From positions 6,572,001 through 6,636,000 of the forward strand of contig CAMGYJ010000011.1 of NCBI GenBank assembly GCA_946122785.1: DNA of 64,000 nt, read 5' to 3'. Below are positions 22,056 through 32,855 of this stretch, in pieces (position 1 is the stretch's first letter; every line of letters begins with the position of its first letter). A program made the position numbers and the translations under genes. This stretch comes from Linum tenue. Lineage: Eukaryota > Streptophyta > Magnoliopsida > Malpighiales > Linaceae. The notes under the pieces were generated by a model that was not told where the DNA came from, searched no databases, and worked only from the letters and a program-made list of their open reading frames with translations.

Positions 22056-24614
22056 ATGTCGAGCGACGATCGCACCATCTCCGCCGCGGCAGGAAGCGAC
22101 GCCACCGCCGCCACCGTCGAGGCGACTCTTTTGCATGCCACCTCCGGGGCGGTCCCTGAGAAGGATCGGGCCGCTACGAGGGTTCCCTTGTCTCCTACCG
22201 CTTCGTTGAGAAAGAAGGCGGGACCCTCTGGAGGAGCCGCTTCTGTTTCCCAAGGTATGACCCGTTCTTCTCCCACGCGAACCGCTTCCGAGTGCGTGTG
22301 GGATTTATCCGAGCTAGAATTATACGTTGGGAGTGGTTTTGAATTGCGCGATTGTCTTGTCGGAGTCGATTTAGATTTAGATAATTCTTTTGCTAACATC
22401 CGCCCTGTACCAGCTGGGGGTATGGCCACTTCATCCGCGGTTGGGGATAACATAGATGATTTTGGGCGGGTAGAGTTAGATAGTTTATCGTTGGATGAGG
22501 ATGAGGCGGTCGACAGTGATGATGTGCGCTCTGAAGCACTTCTAAGTACATCATCTTCATTGGAAATAGTGGAGACCGCGGGATCAGAACCGCTTCCGAT
22601 TGCCGTAAGGGACCCCGTGTACACGGTATATCGACATGATGGGATGTGGGGCGGTCAACCGGTTCCCGCTGAGGCTTTTGCTATTGGTCCAAAGCACAAG
22701 ACGGTCTTTAAGCCTGAGCAAGTGCTTTTCCGTTTGAGGTCGCTTAATCTCCCTTCTGACTGGCATTATGCGGCGCCCTCTGAAGAGAGCCGCTCTGGGT
22801 CCTGTCCGACGGGATGGATTCCTATCCATGTGGAGCATGTGAAGCTTGGTTTACGGTTTCCCATCGACCCTATTTTGACCAAAACCTTGCATTTGCTTGG
22901 TTGCACTTTGGGGCGCCTTTCTCCGACCATCATTTTTCATTTGGTGATGTATCGGCTTGCGTGTGACCGCCTCGGGGAAGAACCGTCCTTTGATGCCTTC
23001 CGGATGATTTATAACATCCATGATTCGACCAACTGCTGGTCGATTGGGAGGCGGGAGGCTCACGTTGGTTTTATCAAGGGATCGCCCAAATTAGATTCAC
23101 CTTGGTACAGGGAGTTTTTCTTTGCCCGACCATCGTGGAAGTGGTATGATGGGGACTCGGAACCGCCGACGGGGTATGCGGTTGGAACCAAGGACGCGTG
23201 GTGTGCGTCCCCTCCCTTTCCCCAATCAGTGAAGGACCATGTGAACCGCATCGTTGAGGGTTTTCAATTGCGAGTGCGGCATAGCGGCCCGGAGAGCGCG
23301 TACCAGCATGTTCGTGGTTTTTATGGTTAGTAAAAATTTTCCTCACTGTTTATGTGTCCATCCTTCTCATGTCGTTTTACTTATGCCTTCTTTTTGCAGG
23401 GTTGCGGGATCTGGCGGCCGCCAACCGCCCAAAGGCTAAGAAGAAGGTGGTGAAGGTGAAGACGGGAGCTGCTTCCTCACCGGACACGGTTGCTGACCGT
23501 GTTGTTTCTCCGGCGGCTCCCACAGTGACACCGAGTGTGGTGGTCGAAGAGGTTGCTGTTTCTGCCCCCGTGACGCGGGCTGCTGGAAAGAGACCGCAAG
23601 AGCTGCCTGCTTCCGCTGCGGCCGCCAAGCGCGCAAAGGCGGGAGCATCTCCGGCGAAAGCGGGAGGTCACCGCGGTAAGACCGCTCAGAAGTCTGATCA
23701 GACGTCCTCCGTGGAAGTCTCTCCCCTGGCAGCCACCGACACTGAGGCCGCCGAGCTGGCTTTCCATACCATCAGTGACCGCCTGGTCATGCCTTCCGAA
23801 TACACTTCTTCTTCAGAAGGGTGTAATCGGCGGCTGGCGGGAATAGCCTCTCAGTTCTTCTTTTCGGTGAGTATATTTAGCCCCTTCCTTGGATAAGTTA
23901 TGTCTCAGTTGCTAACCCTGCTGTTTCGCTCTTCAGGCTCAAATCGGGTTCTCGCAAATCATCATGTTTAATGACCGCCTGTCTAAGACCGTGGACGAGA
24001 ACACCGTAGAGATTGCCAAGCTAAAGAAGAGCCTCCATGAGGAGCGGGTGACACTGAAGGAGGAGGTGCGGTCGGAACTAGAGCGCGGTTTTGAGGAAAA
24101 GCTGAAGAAGCAGGGAGAAGAATTAGTTGCAGAAAGGGCCACCCACAAGGCGGTTCTCAAGGAGCGGGATGGGCTTTTAGCAAAACTCCAGCAATCCAAG
24201 GAGATCGAGAAGACTTTGCTGGAGGAGCAAGAATCTCTTAGCAAAGAGGTTGCTGCCCTCAAGCTGGAGAAGGCCGCCCTTCTGGAGGGTCGCGAGGCAG
24301 AGGTGGCCGCCGTACGTGCTGAGGCGGGTCCCGCCTACGTGGCATCTGCTGAGTTCCAAGCCTTGGACAAAGCGAAGTACCAGAAGATTGTGGGCGATGT
24401 CGTAGCCGCCATCCGCCACCTATTCCGCCAGGAGGCTCCTGACGTGGCTTGGGACGCCAACTTGGTTTGGGATGCGGTTGGCGGTTGGACCGATGCGGAT
24501 GTGAACTCCGAAGCGGATGATGAGGAGGAGGAAGAAGAAGGTGAGGAAGCGGTTGATGAGGAAGGAGCCGCGGAGGGTGGTGATGCCGCGAGCGGGGGAT
24601 CACCGGGAATTTGA
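22056..24614 (+). CDS. antisense accessory protein of the Tat-type element (PF04195-like, coiled coil)
   Basis: Exons at 22056-23325, 23400-23866 and 23937-24614 join in frame (phases 1 and 0) across introns of 74 and 70 bp with GT/AG borders, giving 804 codons without a stop. The first exon starts with an S/T/A-rich acidic stretch and then has a folded-looking part (about residues 190-420) with LGLRFPIDPILTKTLHLLGC and LSPTIIFHLVMYRLACDR. That layout resembles the plant family called putative gypsy type transposon (PF04195), from memory. Exon 2 is A/P/K-rich with KRAKAG-type basic clusters that could be nuclear signals. Exon 3 is a long E/K/L coiled coil ending in an acidic tail (DDEEEEEEGEEAVDEEG). 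The gene runs towards gag-pol, with about 680 bp between the two stop codons. The frame is kept open although the element carries it against its own transcription, which argues for a function. What the protein does is unknown. Confidence 0.82.
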
Positions 24615-25293
24615 TTTTCCCTTAGTTCTTTCTTTCTCAAAACAATCTTTTGCACGGCATTTTCCTTTTTCGTTGGGTGAACATATTATTTTGACCGCAT
24701 ATGGCGGGTTTATGTTTTCCTTGCTGAAAAACATATCTTGTTGGACCGCGTTGGGGTGGCGTTATGTGATACCCTTTTCTGACTTGTGTTATATTTAGTG
24801 GGACGTGGGCGTAGTAGCCTTTCCCCTTTAAGGGTCGCTCTGGGAGAAGGCGGCTCGGAGCGTGTTGTGTACTTGTGTCCAAGGAAAGCGGTTCCTTTTG
24901 AAGAAAGTTGTTGGCTTTCCTTCTCGTGTTTAGTGGACACTGGCTTTTTGAGAGTTTTGATAAGTACTTGCCTATGTATGGCGACGGGTCGCTCACTTGG
25001 GGAGGGAAAGATATATATTTAGGGCCCATGTGTTGCCCCTTTGCGTGAGCTGCTCAAGCATTCACCGGATGGCGTCTATTGCTAGATTCGTCGAGAAAAA
25101 TACAAGTGTATTACTTTGGGCAAAAGGCGGTCGCTTGACAGCGACCAATACACTGTTACAAGCGGAAGGAGTGCTCCTTGACCACTAACTAGATGTGAGC
25201 AAAAGTAGTCACCCAGTGGCGACTGTTACATGATTACGAGTGGGGGTAGACTTCCCGCACCACTAAAATGTCCTAACCTTCATGTGAGGGGCT
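24615..25293. other. spacer between antisense gene and gag-pol
   Basis: A 679-bp stretch separates the two convergent stop codons. It contains GGCGGT/ACCGC-rich sequence and no frame of note. It must hold the 3' ends or polyadenylation signals of at least the antisense transcript, but no clear AATAAA was seen. Confidence 0.4.
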
Positions 25294-28200
25294 TTAGACC
25301 GCTTCTGAATAATACTTCCTTAGATGCATTCCGTTCCAAGTTTTGGAGACGGGGTCGCCCTCCATGGTGGCGAGCCTGAAGGTGCTGGGACCTGTCTTTT
25401 CTCCGATGAGGAATGGGCCTTCCCAGGTGGCGGCCAGTTTTCCATGCTCATCTTTCTTCTGGAAATCTCTTTTGAGCACCATATCTCCTTCTTCCAGGGG
25501 CCGTGGCTTCACCCTCTTGTTGAAAGAGGCGGCCACTTTAGCCTTTTCGCTGAGAATGCGTTCCAGAGCCGCATCTCGGCGTGACTCGACCATGTCCAAT
25601 TGCTCCAAGAGCTTCTGGTGGTTAGACTCCGGGTCATATGCTTGGACACGAAGGGAGGGGAGATTCAGTTCCTCGGGTGCGACCGCTTCAGAACCATATG
25701 TCAGAGCAAATGGGGTTTCGCCCGTAGCGGTCTTGTGGGTAGTGCGGTGTGCCCACAAGATATGCGGGAGTTCACTCACCCATGCCCCTTTGGCGTCCTT
25801 TAGACGCTTCTTCAACCCTTGCAGGATCAGCTTGTTGGATGCCTCAGCTTGGCCGTTCGTCTGTGGATATGCCACGGAGGCCATTGTGCATGTAATGCGG
25901 TTTCTGGCGCAGAAATTTTCGAACGGTCTGCAGTCGAATTGCGTACCGTGGTCGGTGACGATTGACTGCGGGATGCCAAAGCGAATCATGATATTGTTGA
26001 ACACGAATTTATGCACTCGGGCACTCGTGATCGTTTCCAGCGGTTCGGCCTCTATCCATTTGGTGAAGTAATCCACTGCTACCACCAAATACTTTTTACC
26101 CAACGGAGCCGTGGGGAAGGGACCTAGAAGGTCGAGACCCCACCTAGCGAACGGCCATGGTCCTACGACGCTTTGTAGCTCGGAGCTAGGCAGGTGATGT
26201 TTGGCGGCGTGGATTTGACACGCATGGCACTTCCGAACGATGTCTGAAGCATCCTTTTTGATCGTGGGCCAATAGTAACCCTGCAAGAGGACCGTCCTCT
26301 CGAGCGACCTGGGACCCGCATGGGTCGCGCATGTTCCCTCGTGAATTGCCCGGAGTGTCCACTTCGCTTCTTCTGGGCCGAGGCACTTCAGGTAGGCGCC
26401 AGAGAACGATCTCTTGCAAAGTTGTCCGCCAATGATGGTGTATCTTGCTGCCCTTCGTTTGAGTGCCTTCCGCTCAACGGGGTGCTGTGGGGTAACATCA
26501 TGTTCCAAGTATTGGAATAGGGGTGTTCTCCAGTCGGAGGCGTCCCCTATTGCCATGACTTCTCCTGGGAGGTCTCCCTCTTTGGTAACCGTGACGTGGC
26601 GGTCGCCCTCGAAATCCATAGTGGTTGCCAGCTTGGAGAGCGCGTCGGCATGCTGGTTGTCATCCCTTCGAACGTGCTCGAGCTTCCAGGAGCTTAATTG
26701 AGCTAGGGCGCTCTTGACTCTGCCGGCTAGGACGGCCAGCGCCTCATCCTTGATTTCGAACGCCTCATGCACTTGTTGGACCACCAGGAGGGAATCAGAG
26801 TAGATATGCACGTCGGATGCGCCCATATTGGTGAGCACCGCCAGTCCATTGATGAGGGCTTCGTATTCTGCGGCGTTGTTGGTCTTGATGTCTTTAAACC
26901 GTAGAGAGATTTCATGGATGACTCCGTCAGGCGATTCTATGACTATCCCTGCCCCCGAGGCGGTTTTTCCCGCTGCTCCGTCAACGTGCAAACGCCAGAT
27001 CTGGTTGCGTTCCTCGGAGGGAGGGGAGATGATAGAGAAGCCTTCGGCGATGAAATCGATCAGGACTTGGCCCTTGATGGCTGGTCTTGGAGCGTATTCA
27101 ATGTCATACTCGCTGAGCTCGACCGCCCACTTTGTTAGTCTTCCCGATGCGTCCATGCCCCGCATGACGCTTTTGAGAGGCAGATTGGTTAACACCGTGA
27201 TGGGGTGTCCTTGGAAGTACGGTCTTAACTTTCTAGCTGCTGAGGCGATGGCGAGGACCGCTTTTTCGACCGGCATGTATCTTGTCTCGGCGGGTAGAAG
27301 CGCTTTGCTCACGTAGTAGACGGGCTGGTCAGAGCCATCTTGCGCTTTTCGTACTAAGGCGGAGCTCACAGCCTGTTCCGAAACCGCGAGGTAGAGATAA
27401 AGCCGCTCGCCACCTACGGGGGCGCTTAAGATTGGAGGTGAGCCGAGCTGGTTTGTCAGTAGAGCGAAGGCTTTGTCGCACTCAGCGCCCCATTGAAGTT
27501 TTGAGGCTGACTTCTTCAGCATTTGGAAGAAGGGGGAGCACTTGTCTGCAGACCGCGGAATGAATCTTCCTAATGCGGCCATCTTGCCGTTGAAGGCCTG
27601 GATTTCCTTGATTGTCTTCGGCGGCTTCAGGTTGCGGATAGCCTCGATCTGCTTTGGATTGGCTTCTATTCCTCGCTTTGTGATCATGAAGCCAAGGAAT
27701 TTTCCCGCTTCGGCCCCGAAGACGCATTTGAGTGGATTGAGCCTCAGATTCCTCCGTCTCATAGTCTCGAAGGTTTCCCGTAGGTCGGAGAGGTGGTCGC
27801 TGGCTTTCTTGCTCTTGACTAGCACGTCATCAACGTAAGCTTCCACGTTCCTTCCCATTTGATCTCTGAAGACCGCATCCACCATTCGTTGATAGGTTGC
27901 CCCTGCGTTCTTGAGTCCGAAAGGCATGACCACGTAACAGAAGTTGCCCATCGGGGTCATGAAGGCAGTCTCTTCTTGGTCGCCTTCCGCCATCTTGATT
28001 TGATGGTACCCTGAAAACATGTCCAGGAAGCTGAGCGCTTCATGGTTGGCGGTCCCATCGATCAGCTGATCAATGCGCGGGAGGGGGTATGCATCCTTAG
28101 GGCAAGCCGCGTTGAGGCTGGTGAAGTCGATACACATTCTCCAGGTGCCCCCTGCCTTGCGTACGAAGACTGGGTTTGAAAGCCAAGTGGGATATTTCAC

Positions 28201-30537
28201 CTCACGGATGAACCCCGCTTGGAGCAGTCTTCGGACTTCTTCTTCGAGAGCCATTTGTTTCTCCACGGATAGGTGCCTTCTCCGTTGCTGTATAGGCCGT
28301 GCTTTGCTTTTGACGGAGAGGTGATGCTCAGACACCTTTCGGGGGACGCCGGGCATGTCTTCCGGTCCCCAGGCGAAGAGGTCTTGGTACTCTCGGAGGA
28401 GTGTCAACAGCTTTCGGGCCTCCTCAGTGGCCAAATGCGCGGATATGCGGACGGTCTTGTCTGGTTGATCTTCATTAAGGGGAACCGCTATATCTCCTTC
28501 TACGGCTTCAGGTCGGGGAACGTCATCTCTGGCGTCGACGAGGTCGACTTCCAGGCGTTCAATGGTCGCTTGATAGCACTCCTTGGCCTCTTTCACGTTG
28601 CCCCGGACGCGTCCTGTTTGCCTTCCACTTGGAAATTTCAGCATTTGATGGCATGTGGAAGCGACCGCCTCGAATGAGGCTAGGAAACCGCGTCCCAGGA
28701 TGGCATTGTAAGCTGAAGGACAATCCGCCACGTGGAACTCCACCTGCTTGGTTTTGGTGATTCCTCCTTCGCCTATAGTGACCTTGAGTGTGATTGACCC
28801 AAGGACACGGACCTTCGTCCCCGAAAATCCTACTAGGCTGGTGTTGGAGGGGTTGAGGTCTTGGATACTCTTCTTCATGCCTCGGAGCGCTGAGTAGAAG
28901 AGGATATCAGCGGAGCTTCCATTGTCGACGAGGGCTCTTGTGACTTTGAACTTATCGGTTCGGAACGAGATGACTAAGGGGTCTTCTGAGTTCTCCTCTT
29001 TGGCTAGCTCCGACGGTAGGAAGGTGACATCCGGCGATGCCTGGCGTTGGACGCTTAAGCAGTGGCCTAGGCGGTCGGCCTCCGTTCTGGGCCGCTTCCT
29101 ACCCCCCGCGATCGTAATGATCTCCATGCCTTCGTCATCTCCCCTTGGGGGTCGGTATGCGGGAGACTGCCTCTGCGGCGAGGCGTTCTTGTTCCTTGTG
29201 GACGATCTGGACCTCTCTTTACGAGCTCTTCTTGGTTTGTCTTCCTCCGGGCTGAGTGAATCTTCCCTTCCCTCTTGGGAGGTGCCCCGATGACTTCGTC
29301 GTGTTTCGAGGCGGTTTCGCAGATCTCCAGGAGCTAAGTACTTCAAGCTGGCTTTGAACTCCCGACACTCCGTTGTGTCATGAGTTGTCATTTGATGCCA
29401 GTCGCACCACTTTTTCCCTTCTTGTGGTTCCTGCCCTGAGGACGCTTCCGGCTTTCTCCCGCTCCTTCGCCTTTCTCTTCCCCTTTCTCGTTCGGTGGAG
29501 TAGACTTCTCTTTTACCGTCGCGGTCTGCGTACCGGTTTCGGTACGATTTCCGCTCAGGAGACCGCCTTCCTCGTCGAGCGTCCGACCGCTCTTGTGGGT
29601 CGTTTCGGGATCGCCCTTGATGGTTTCGGTCGTCAGTGGCGAGAGCTTCTTCAAGTAAGATGGCTCTTCTTACCAATTGATCTAAGTCTGACCATGACGT
29701 TAACATGGCTTCCTTTTTTATCAACGTTCTCTTGAGCTCGAGGCTGGTTGTCGATATCCTGAGGTTTCCGGCGGCTACGACCGAAGAGATCCCGTCGATT
29801 TCGCAAGCGATCGCATTCCATCGGTCGTAGAACTCCGCAAGCGATTCTTCTTTCTTCTGTCTGCAATTCATGAGTGCCGAGACCGTGAGTTTGCGGCGTC
29901 GTTGGGACGCGAACTTTGTGGAGAAAAGCATCGCGAATTGTTCGAAGTTTTCTATCACCCCTTCCGGGAGGGAAGTATACCACGTCCGGCATTGACCGCT
30001 GAAGGTGACGGGGAACGCGCGGCACAAATCAGAGTCTGTGGCGTTGATGAGTTGCATCTTCAACATGAAAGCGCAAAGGTGGTCGGCGGGATCTGAGGTC
30101 CCGTTATACGAGGGTAGCCCAAGAGAGGAGAAATTGGGCGGCACTGGGGTTTTGAACAGCTCCCTCGAGAGCGGATTTTGGAGGACGTTGGGACTTTTGT
30201 GTTTCCCATAAGTCGACCGTAAGTGTTCTTCGAGGAAACCCAGGTCGGCTTCGTCCGCCCCCTGTCCCCCGCCTTCTGTCCGAGCAGGGCTGTCGAGGAT
30301 CAGGGCGGCCTTTAGCTTTTCTTCTCGAGTCCTTCCTTTCGACCCCTCCGGCGGGTCTTCTCTTGTCTTTAGCAACTGGAGGATTTGCGATAGGCTATCT
30401 TGCATGCTTGCAATTTGTGCGCCTTGGCTTTTGACTACCTCCTCAAGCTCTAATTCATCTTCAACTCTCGGTGATAGACCTCGGAGGGTGTTGTTCTCGG
30501 TCATACCCTTGAGCGGGGTTTCAAAGTCGTCTCCCAT
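25294..30537 (-). CDS. gag-pol polyprotein, Ty3/gypsy Tat-type
   Basis: One frame of 1747 codons. In order: a coiled N-terminus, a retrotransposon gag domain (near residue 185, GQCRTWYTSLPEGVIENFEQ), an R/S/E-rich linker, and an atypical zinc knuckle (CDWH...THDTTEC, near 380). Then come an aspartic protease with DNGSS (near 540), reverse transcriptase with YVDD (near 902), RNase H, and a second archaeal-type RNase H starting LHVDGAAG (near 1185). Last is integrase with a HHCC zinc region (HEGTCATHAG near 1400, CHACQIH) and catalytic DLLGPF, VTDHGTQFD and E in GQAEASN. All catalytic residues I can check are present. The start ATG at 30535-30537 lies about 25 bp after the primer binding site. 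It is probably translated as a single polyprotein and cut by its protease. Confidence 0.93.
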   Translation of the reverse strand: MGDDFETPLKGMTENNTLRGLSPRVEDELELEEVVKSQGAQIASMQDSLSQILQLLKTREDPPEGSKGRTREEKLKAALILDSPARTEGGGQGADEADLGFLEEHLRSTYGKHKSPNVLQNPLSRELFKTPVPPNFSSLGLPSYNGTSDPADHLCAFMLKMQLINATDSDLCRAFPVTFSGQCRTWYTSLPEGVIENFEQFAMLFSTKFASQRRRKLTVSALMNCRQKKEESLAEFYDRWNAIACEIDGISSVVAAGNLRISTTSLELKRTLIKKEAMLTSWSDLDQLVRRAILLEEALATDDRNHQGRSRNDPQERSDARRGRRSPERKSYRNRYADRDGKREVYSTERERGRERRRSGRKPEASSGQEPQEGKKWCDWHQMTTHDTTECREFKASLKYLAPGDLRNRLETRRSHRGTSQEGREDSLSPEEDKPRRARKERSRSSTRNKNASPQRQSPAYRPPRGDDEGMEIITIAGGRKRPRTEADRLGHCLSVQRQASPDVTFLPSELAKEENSEDPLVISFRTDKFKVTRALVDNGSSADILFYSALRGMKKSIQDLNPSNTSLVGFSGTKVRVLGSITLKVTIGEGGITKTKQVEFHVADCPSAYNAILGRGFLASFEAVASTCHQMLKFPSGRQTGRVRGNVKEAKECYQATIERLEVDLVDARDDVPRPEAVEGDIAVPLNEDQPDKTVRISAHLATEEARKLLTLLREYQDLFAWGPEDMPGVPRKVSEHHLSVKSKARPIQQRRRHLSVEKQMALEEEVRRLLQAGFIREVKYPTWLSNPVFVRKAGGTWRMCIDFTSLNAACPKDAYPLPRIDQLIDGTANHEALSFLDMFSGYHQIKMAEGDQEETAFMTPMGNFCYVVMPFGLKNAGATYQRMVDAVFRDQMGRNVEAYVDDVLVKSKKASDHLSDLRETFETMRRRNLRLNPLKCVFGAEAGKFLGFMITKRGIEANPKQIEAIRNLKPPKTIKEIQAFNGKMAALGRFIPRSADKCSPFFQMLKKSASKLQWGAECDKAFALLTNQLGSPPILSAPVGGERLYLYLAVSEQAVSSALVRKAQDGSDQPVYYVSKALLPAETRYMPVEKAVLAIASAARKLRPYFQGHPITVLTNLPLKSVMRGMDASGRLTKWAVELSEYDIEYAPRPAIKGQVLIDFIAEGFSIISPPSEERNQIWRLHVDGAAGKTASGAGIVIESPDGVIHEISLRFKDIKTNNAAEYEALINGLAVLTNMGASDVHIYSDSLLVVQQVHEAFEIKDEALAVLAGRVKSALAQLSSWKLEHVRRDDNQHADALSKLATTMDFEGDRHVTVTKEGDLPGEVMAIGDASDWRTPLFQYLEHDVTPQHPVERKALKRRAARYTIIGGQLCKRSFSGAYLKCLGPEEAKWTLRAIHEGTCATHAGPRSLERTVLLQGYYWPTIKKDASDIVRKCHACQIHAAKHHLPSSELQSVVGPWPFARWGLDLLGPFPTAPLGKKYLVVAVDYFTKWIEAEPLETITSARVHKFVFNNIMIRFGIPQSIVTDHGTQFDCRPFENFCARNRITCTMASVAYPQTNGQAEASNKLILQGLKKRLKDAKGAWVSELPHILWAHRTTHKTATGETPFALTYGSEAVAPEELNLPSLRVQAYDPESNHQKLLEQLDMVESRRDAALERILSEKAKVAASFNKRVKPRPLEEGDMVLKRDFQKKDEHGKLAATWEGPFLIGEKTGPSTFRLATMEGDPVSKTWNGMHLRKYYSEAV

Positions 30538-30561
30538 CTTTTCCTGGTGACGAAGTAGTGT

Positions 30562-30579
30562 GCCCCACGGTGGGCGCCA
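30562..30579 (-). promoter_or_regulatory. primer binding site
   Basis: On the minus strand TGGCGCCCACCGTGGGGC follows the 5' LTR after three T. TGGCGCC is the usual start of a plant Ty3/gypsy primer binding site complementary to a tRNA 3' end. It fixes the transcription direction of the element. Confidence 0.75.
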
Positions 30580-30582
30580 AAA

Positions 30583-31125
30583 TGTTTATGCCTGGAAAGT
30601 ACCAGGCGGTTTGTGAAGCTCACTGACTCCGTGCGGTCTTGGGAGGATGAGAGGCGACCTTCGAAGTCCTGCAAGAAAGGTCCTCAGGGGAGCCCTGGGA
30701 CCTCCTCCGATGCCTAAGTTAGTGAGAGAAGTAGGTAGAGTGAAATAGAGAGAGAATGGGGTAGATAGAGTTACCATAAATGTGATCCGTTGGTGGGTAT
30801 TTATACTAACGAGTCTGATGAGTGAGGACAAGTCTCGTCGTGTCGGGCGGCTTTACCTTCTGTCGGGCGGCCCTTGGACGCCTCTGACTTCTCATAAATG
30901 CATGATCAGTTCTGCCCTCTTGCCAGTATTCGTACTCTGTTGTCAGGTCGTTGGTACATACCTGCTGTCGGGCGTCCTGCTCATACTCCTCTTAATGTCG
31001 GGCGGTCTTCTCATGCTCGAGGGTTAGACCGCCTCTTGGTACCTCAGGTTGAGTTTATTGACTTTGATGGTCCTTTTGGCGATTATGGGCTTGGGGGCCC
31101 AAAGGCCTTAACGATTGCCCTAACA
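30583..31125 (-). repeat. 5' LTR of the Ty3/gypsy element
   Basis: 543 bp, TG...CA ends, adjacent to the primer binding site. A minus-strand TATA box TATAAATA is at 30798-30805. The right TSD copy ATGAT follows at 31126-31130, 15 bp before CYP707A exon 3. Confidence 0.95.
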
Positions 31126-31974
31126 ATGATAATAATGACTTGCAGGCGAGGAGGGAGTTGAGTGAGATAATGGGGGGCATAATCGGGGAGAGGAAAGAGA
31201 AGAAGGTATTGGAGAAAGATGTGTTGGGTTGTTTGCTGAATTCCAAGGACTACAAAGGGCAAGTACTGACGGACGACCAGGTCGCCGACAACGTCATCGG
31301 AACTCTGTTCGCCGCTCAGGACACGGAGAGCGGATCTGGTGACTAAGGGGGGGTGCTTAGTCACTTGGCTAAACCCCCCTCAGCCATTGGATCCTTATTA
31401 ATTGATCTAATGGTGGAAATAAGGGAAGGGATGATTAAATAATGAGAGGGGCAATTTTGGGATTATGAAAATTTTATTTAATTTTTTTTTCTCCAGCCAG
31501 TCTTCTTCTGCGTCTGATGGAAGAACGCCGCCCATGAGAGAGAGAAGGGGAGAACGCCGGCGATGATGGAAGATCGACGGTGCCGGCGACGACGACAATG
31601 GAGATCGACGGTGCCGGCGACGACGAAGAGAGGGAAAGGAGAACGAACGTACAGAGGCGGCGGCTTTGAAGAGAGAGAAAGCAGATCTCGTCGTCGGGAA
31701 ACCAGAGGAGAGAGAGAGACAATGGAGAGGCGGCGGAGAGAGAGCGCCGGCGACAATGGAGGAGAGAGAGGCGGCGCGACGATGGAGAGAGAGAGAGAGA
31801 GGTTGCGATGGCAGTAGATTGAATCAGCGGCGGCAGCGGTGGAGAGAGAGTCGACGGCGGCGGCAGCGGTGAAGAGAGAGTCGTCTGAAGGAAGAACAGT
31901 GATTTGTATAGTTTGTATGTTTTGTAACATTAGTTTGTATTGTTAGTATTTTTGTACAAAATGTCAGTATGGTT

Positions 31975-32175
31975 TGTATGTTTTTCTTTGACAGTTTGTA
32001 CTCTTAGTATGTTTTTCTTTGACAGTTTGTACTCTTAGTATGTTTTTCTTTGACAGTATGGTTTGTATGTTTTTCTTTGACAGTTTGTACTCTTAGTATG
32101 TTTTTCTTTGACAGTTTGTACTCTTAGTATGTTTTTCTTTGACAGTTTGTATTCTTAGTATGTTTTGCTTGTATT
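31975..32175. repeat. 31-bp tandem repeat in the MULE, left half
   Basis: Units built on AGTATGTTTTTCTTTGACAG followed by TTTGTACTCTT are repeated about six times, with one unit shortened. Confidence 0.85.
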
Positions 32176-32274
32176 CTTAGTATGTTTCGCTTTGTATTGT
32201 AAGTACTAATAATTTGTATACTTTATATGTATTGATTTGTGATGCAAAAAACATTACAAACATGGTTGACAAAA

Positions 32275-32700
32275 ATGACAAACATATGGACAAAAATAAC
32301 AAACATTACAAACAATACAAAAGAAACCAACAAACATTACAAACAATACAAAATAACAAACATTACAAACATTGCAAACAAACATTACAAACATTACAAA
32401 CAAACATTACAAACAGTACAAAGCATACTACACGTACAGAATATCACTACTTACAATACAGATTGGTAAACTTGTATTACAAACAAATGAATACAAAGTA
32501 TACAAATCATAACATAAAAGTATACAAACATTACAAACATTGCAAACAAACATTACAAACATTACAAACAAACAAATGAATACAAAGTATACAAATCATA
32601 ACATAAAAGTATACAAACATTGCAAAATAACAAACATGACAAACAAACATTACAAACATTACAATGTATACAAAATAGTAATATAAACATTACAAACATC
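32275..32700. repeat. ACAAACATT repeat in the MULE, right half
   Basis: Short units ACAAACATT/ACAAAT are repeated dozens of times, with a longer duplicated block (TATACAAATCATAACATAAA) near 32498 and 32589. TACAAAC here mirrors GTTTGTA in the left half of the same element. Confidence 0.8.
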
Positions 32701-32778
32701 ACGAACTCAATACTGTTGTCGGAAAATCATCCACCACCGTCTCTGGTCGCCGGAAAACTGCTCCGCCGTCGCCGGAAA

Positions 32779-32779
32779 A

Positions 32780-32853
<74 letters not shown>
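32779..32853. repeat. CT microsatellite
   Basis: An almost pure (CT)n run of about 37 units in the right half of the MULE, facing the GA-rich tracts of its left half. Confidence 0.9.

Positions 32854-32855
<2 letters not shown>

Larger units (their letters stand above)
20940..31125 (-). mobile_element. Ty3/gypsy LTR retrotransposon, Tat-type, with antisense gene
   Basis: Two 543-bp LTRs starting TGTTTATGCC and ending CCCTAACA bound the element, with an exact 5-bp TSD ATGAT (20935-20939 and 31126-31130). I count 6 differences between the LTRs (about 1.1%), indicating recent insertion. The element is transcribed on the minus strand: the primer binding site adjoins the right LTR and the polypurine tract adjoins the left one. 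Gag-pol is one uninterrupted 1747-codon frame, and a three-exon gene on the opposite strand lies between pol and the 3' LTR. A second, archaeal-type RNase H in pol and the extra antisense frame are marks of the Tat/Ogre group. It sits in intron 2 of the CYP707A gene, in opposite orientation to that gene. Confidence 0.95.

Noticed and set aside
21717..22624. Minus-strand frames of 178 and 230 codons opposite the antisense gene
   Set aside because: They overlap the well-supported plus-strand exon and carry no recognisable domain.
25343..29735. Plus-strand frames of up to 242 codons across gag-pol
   Set aside because: They are mirror frames of the pol gene, which has clear domains on the minus strand.
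31478..31930. Frames rich in S/R/E in the left half of the MULE
   Set aside because: GA/CT-rich low-complexity sequence gives long frames by chance.
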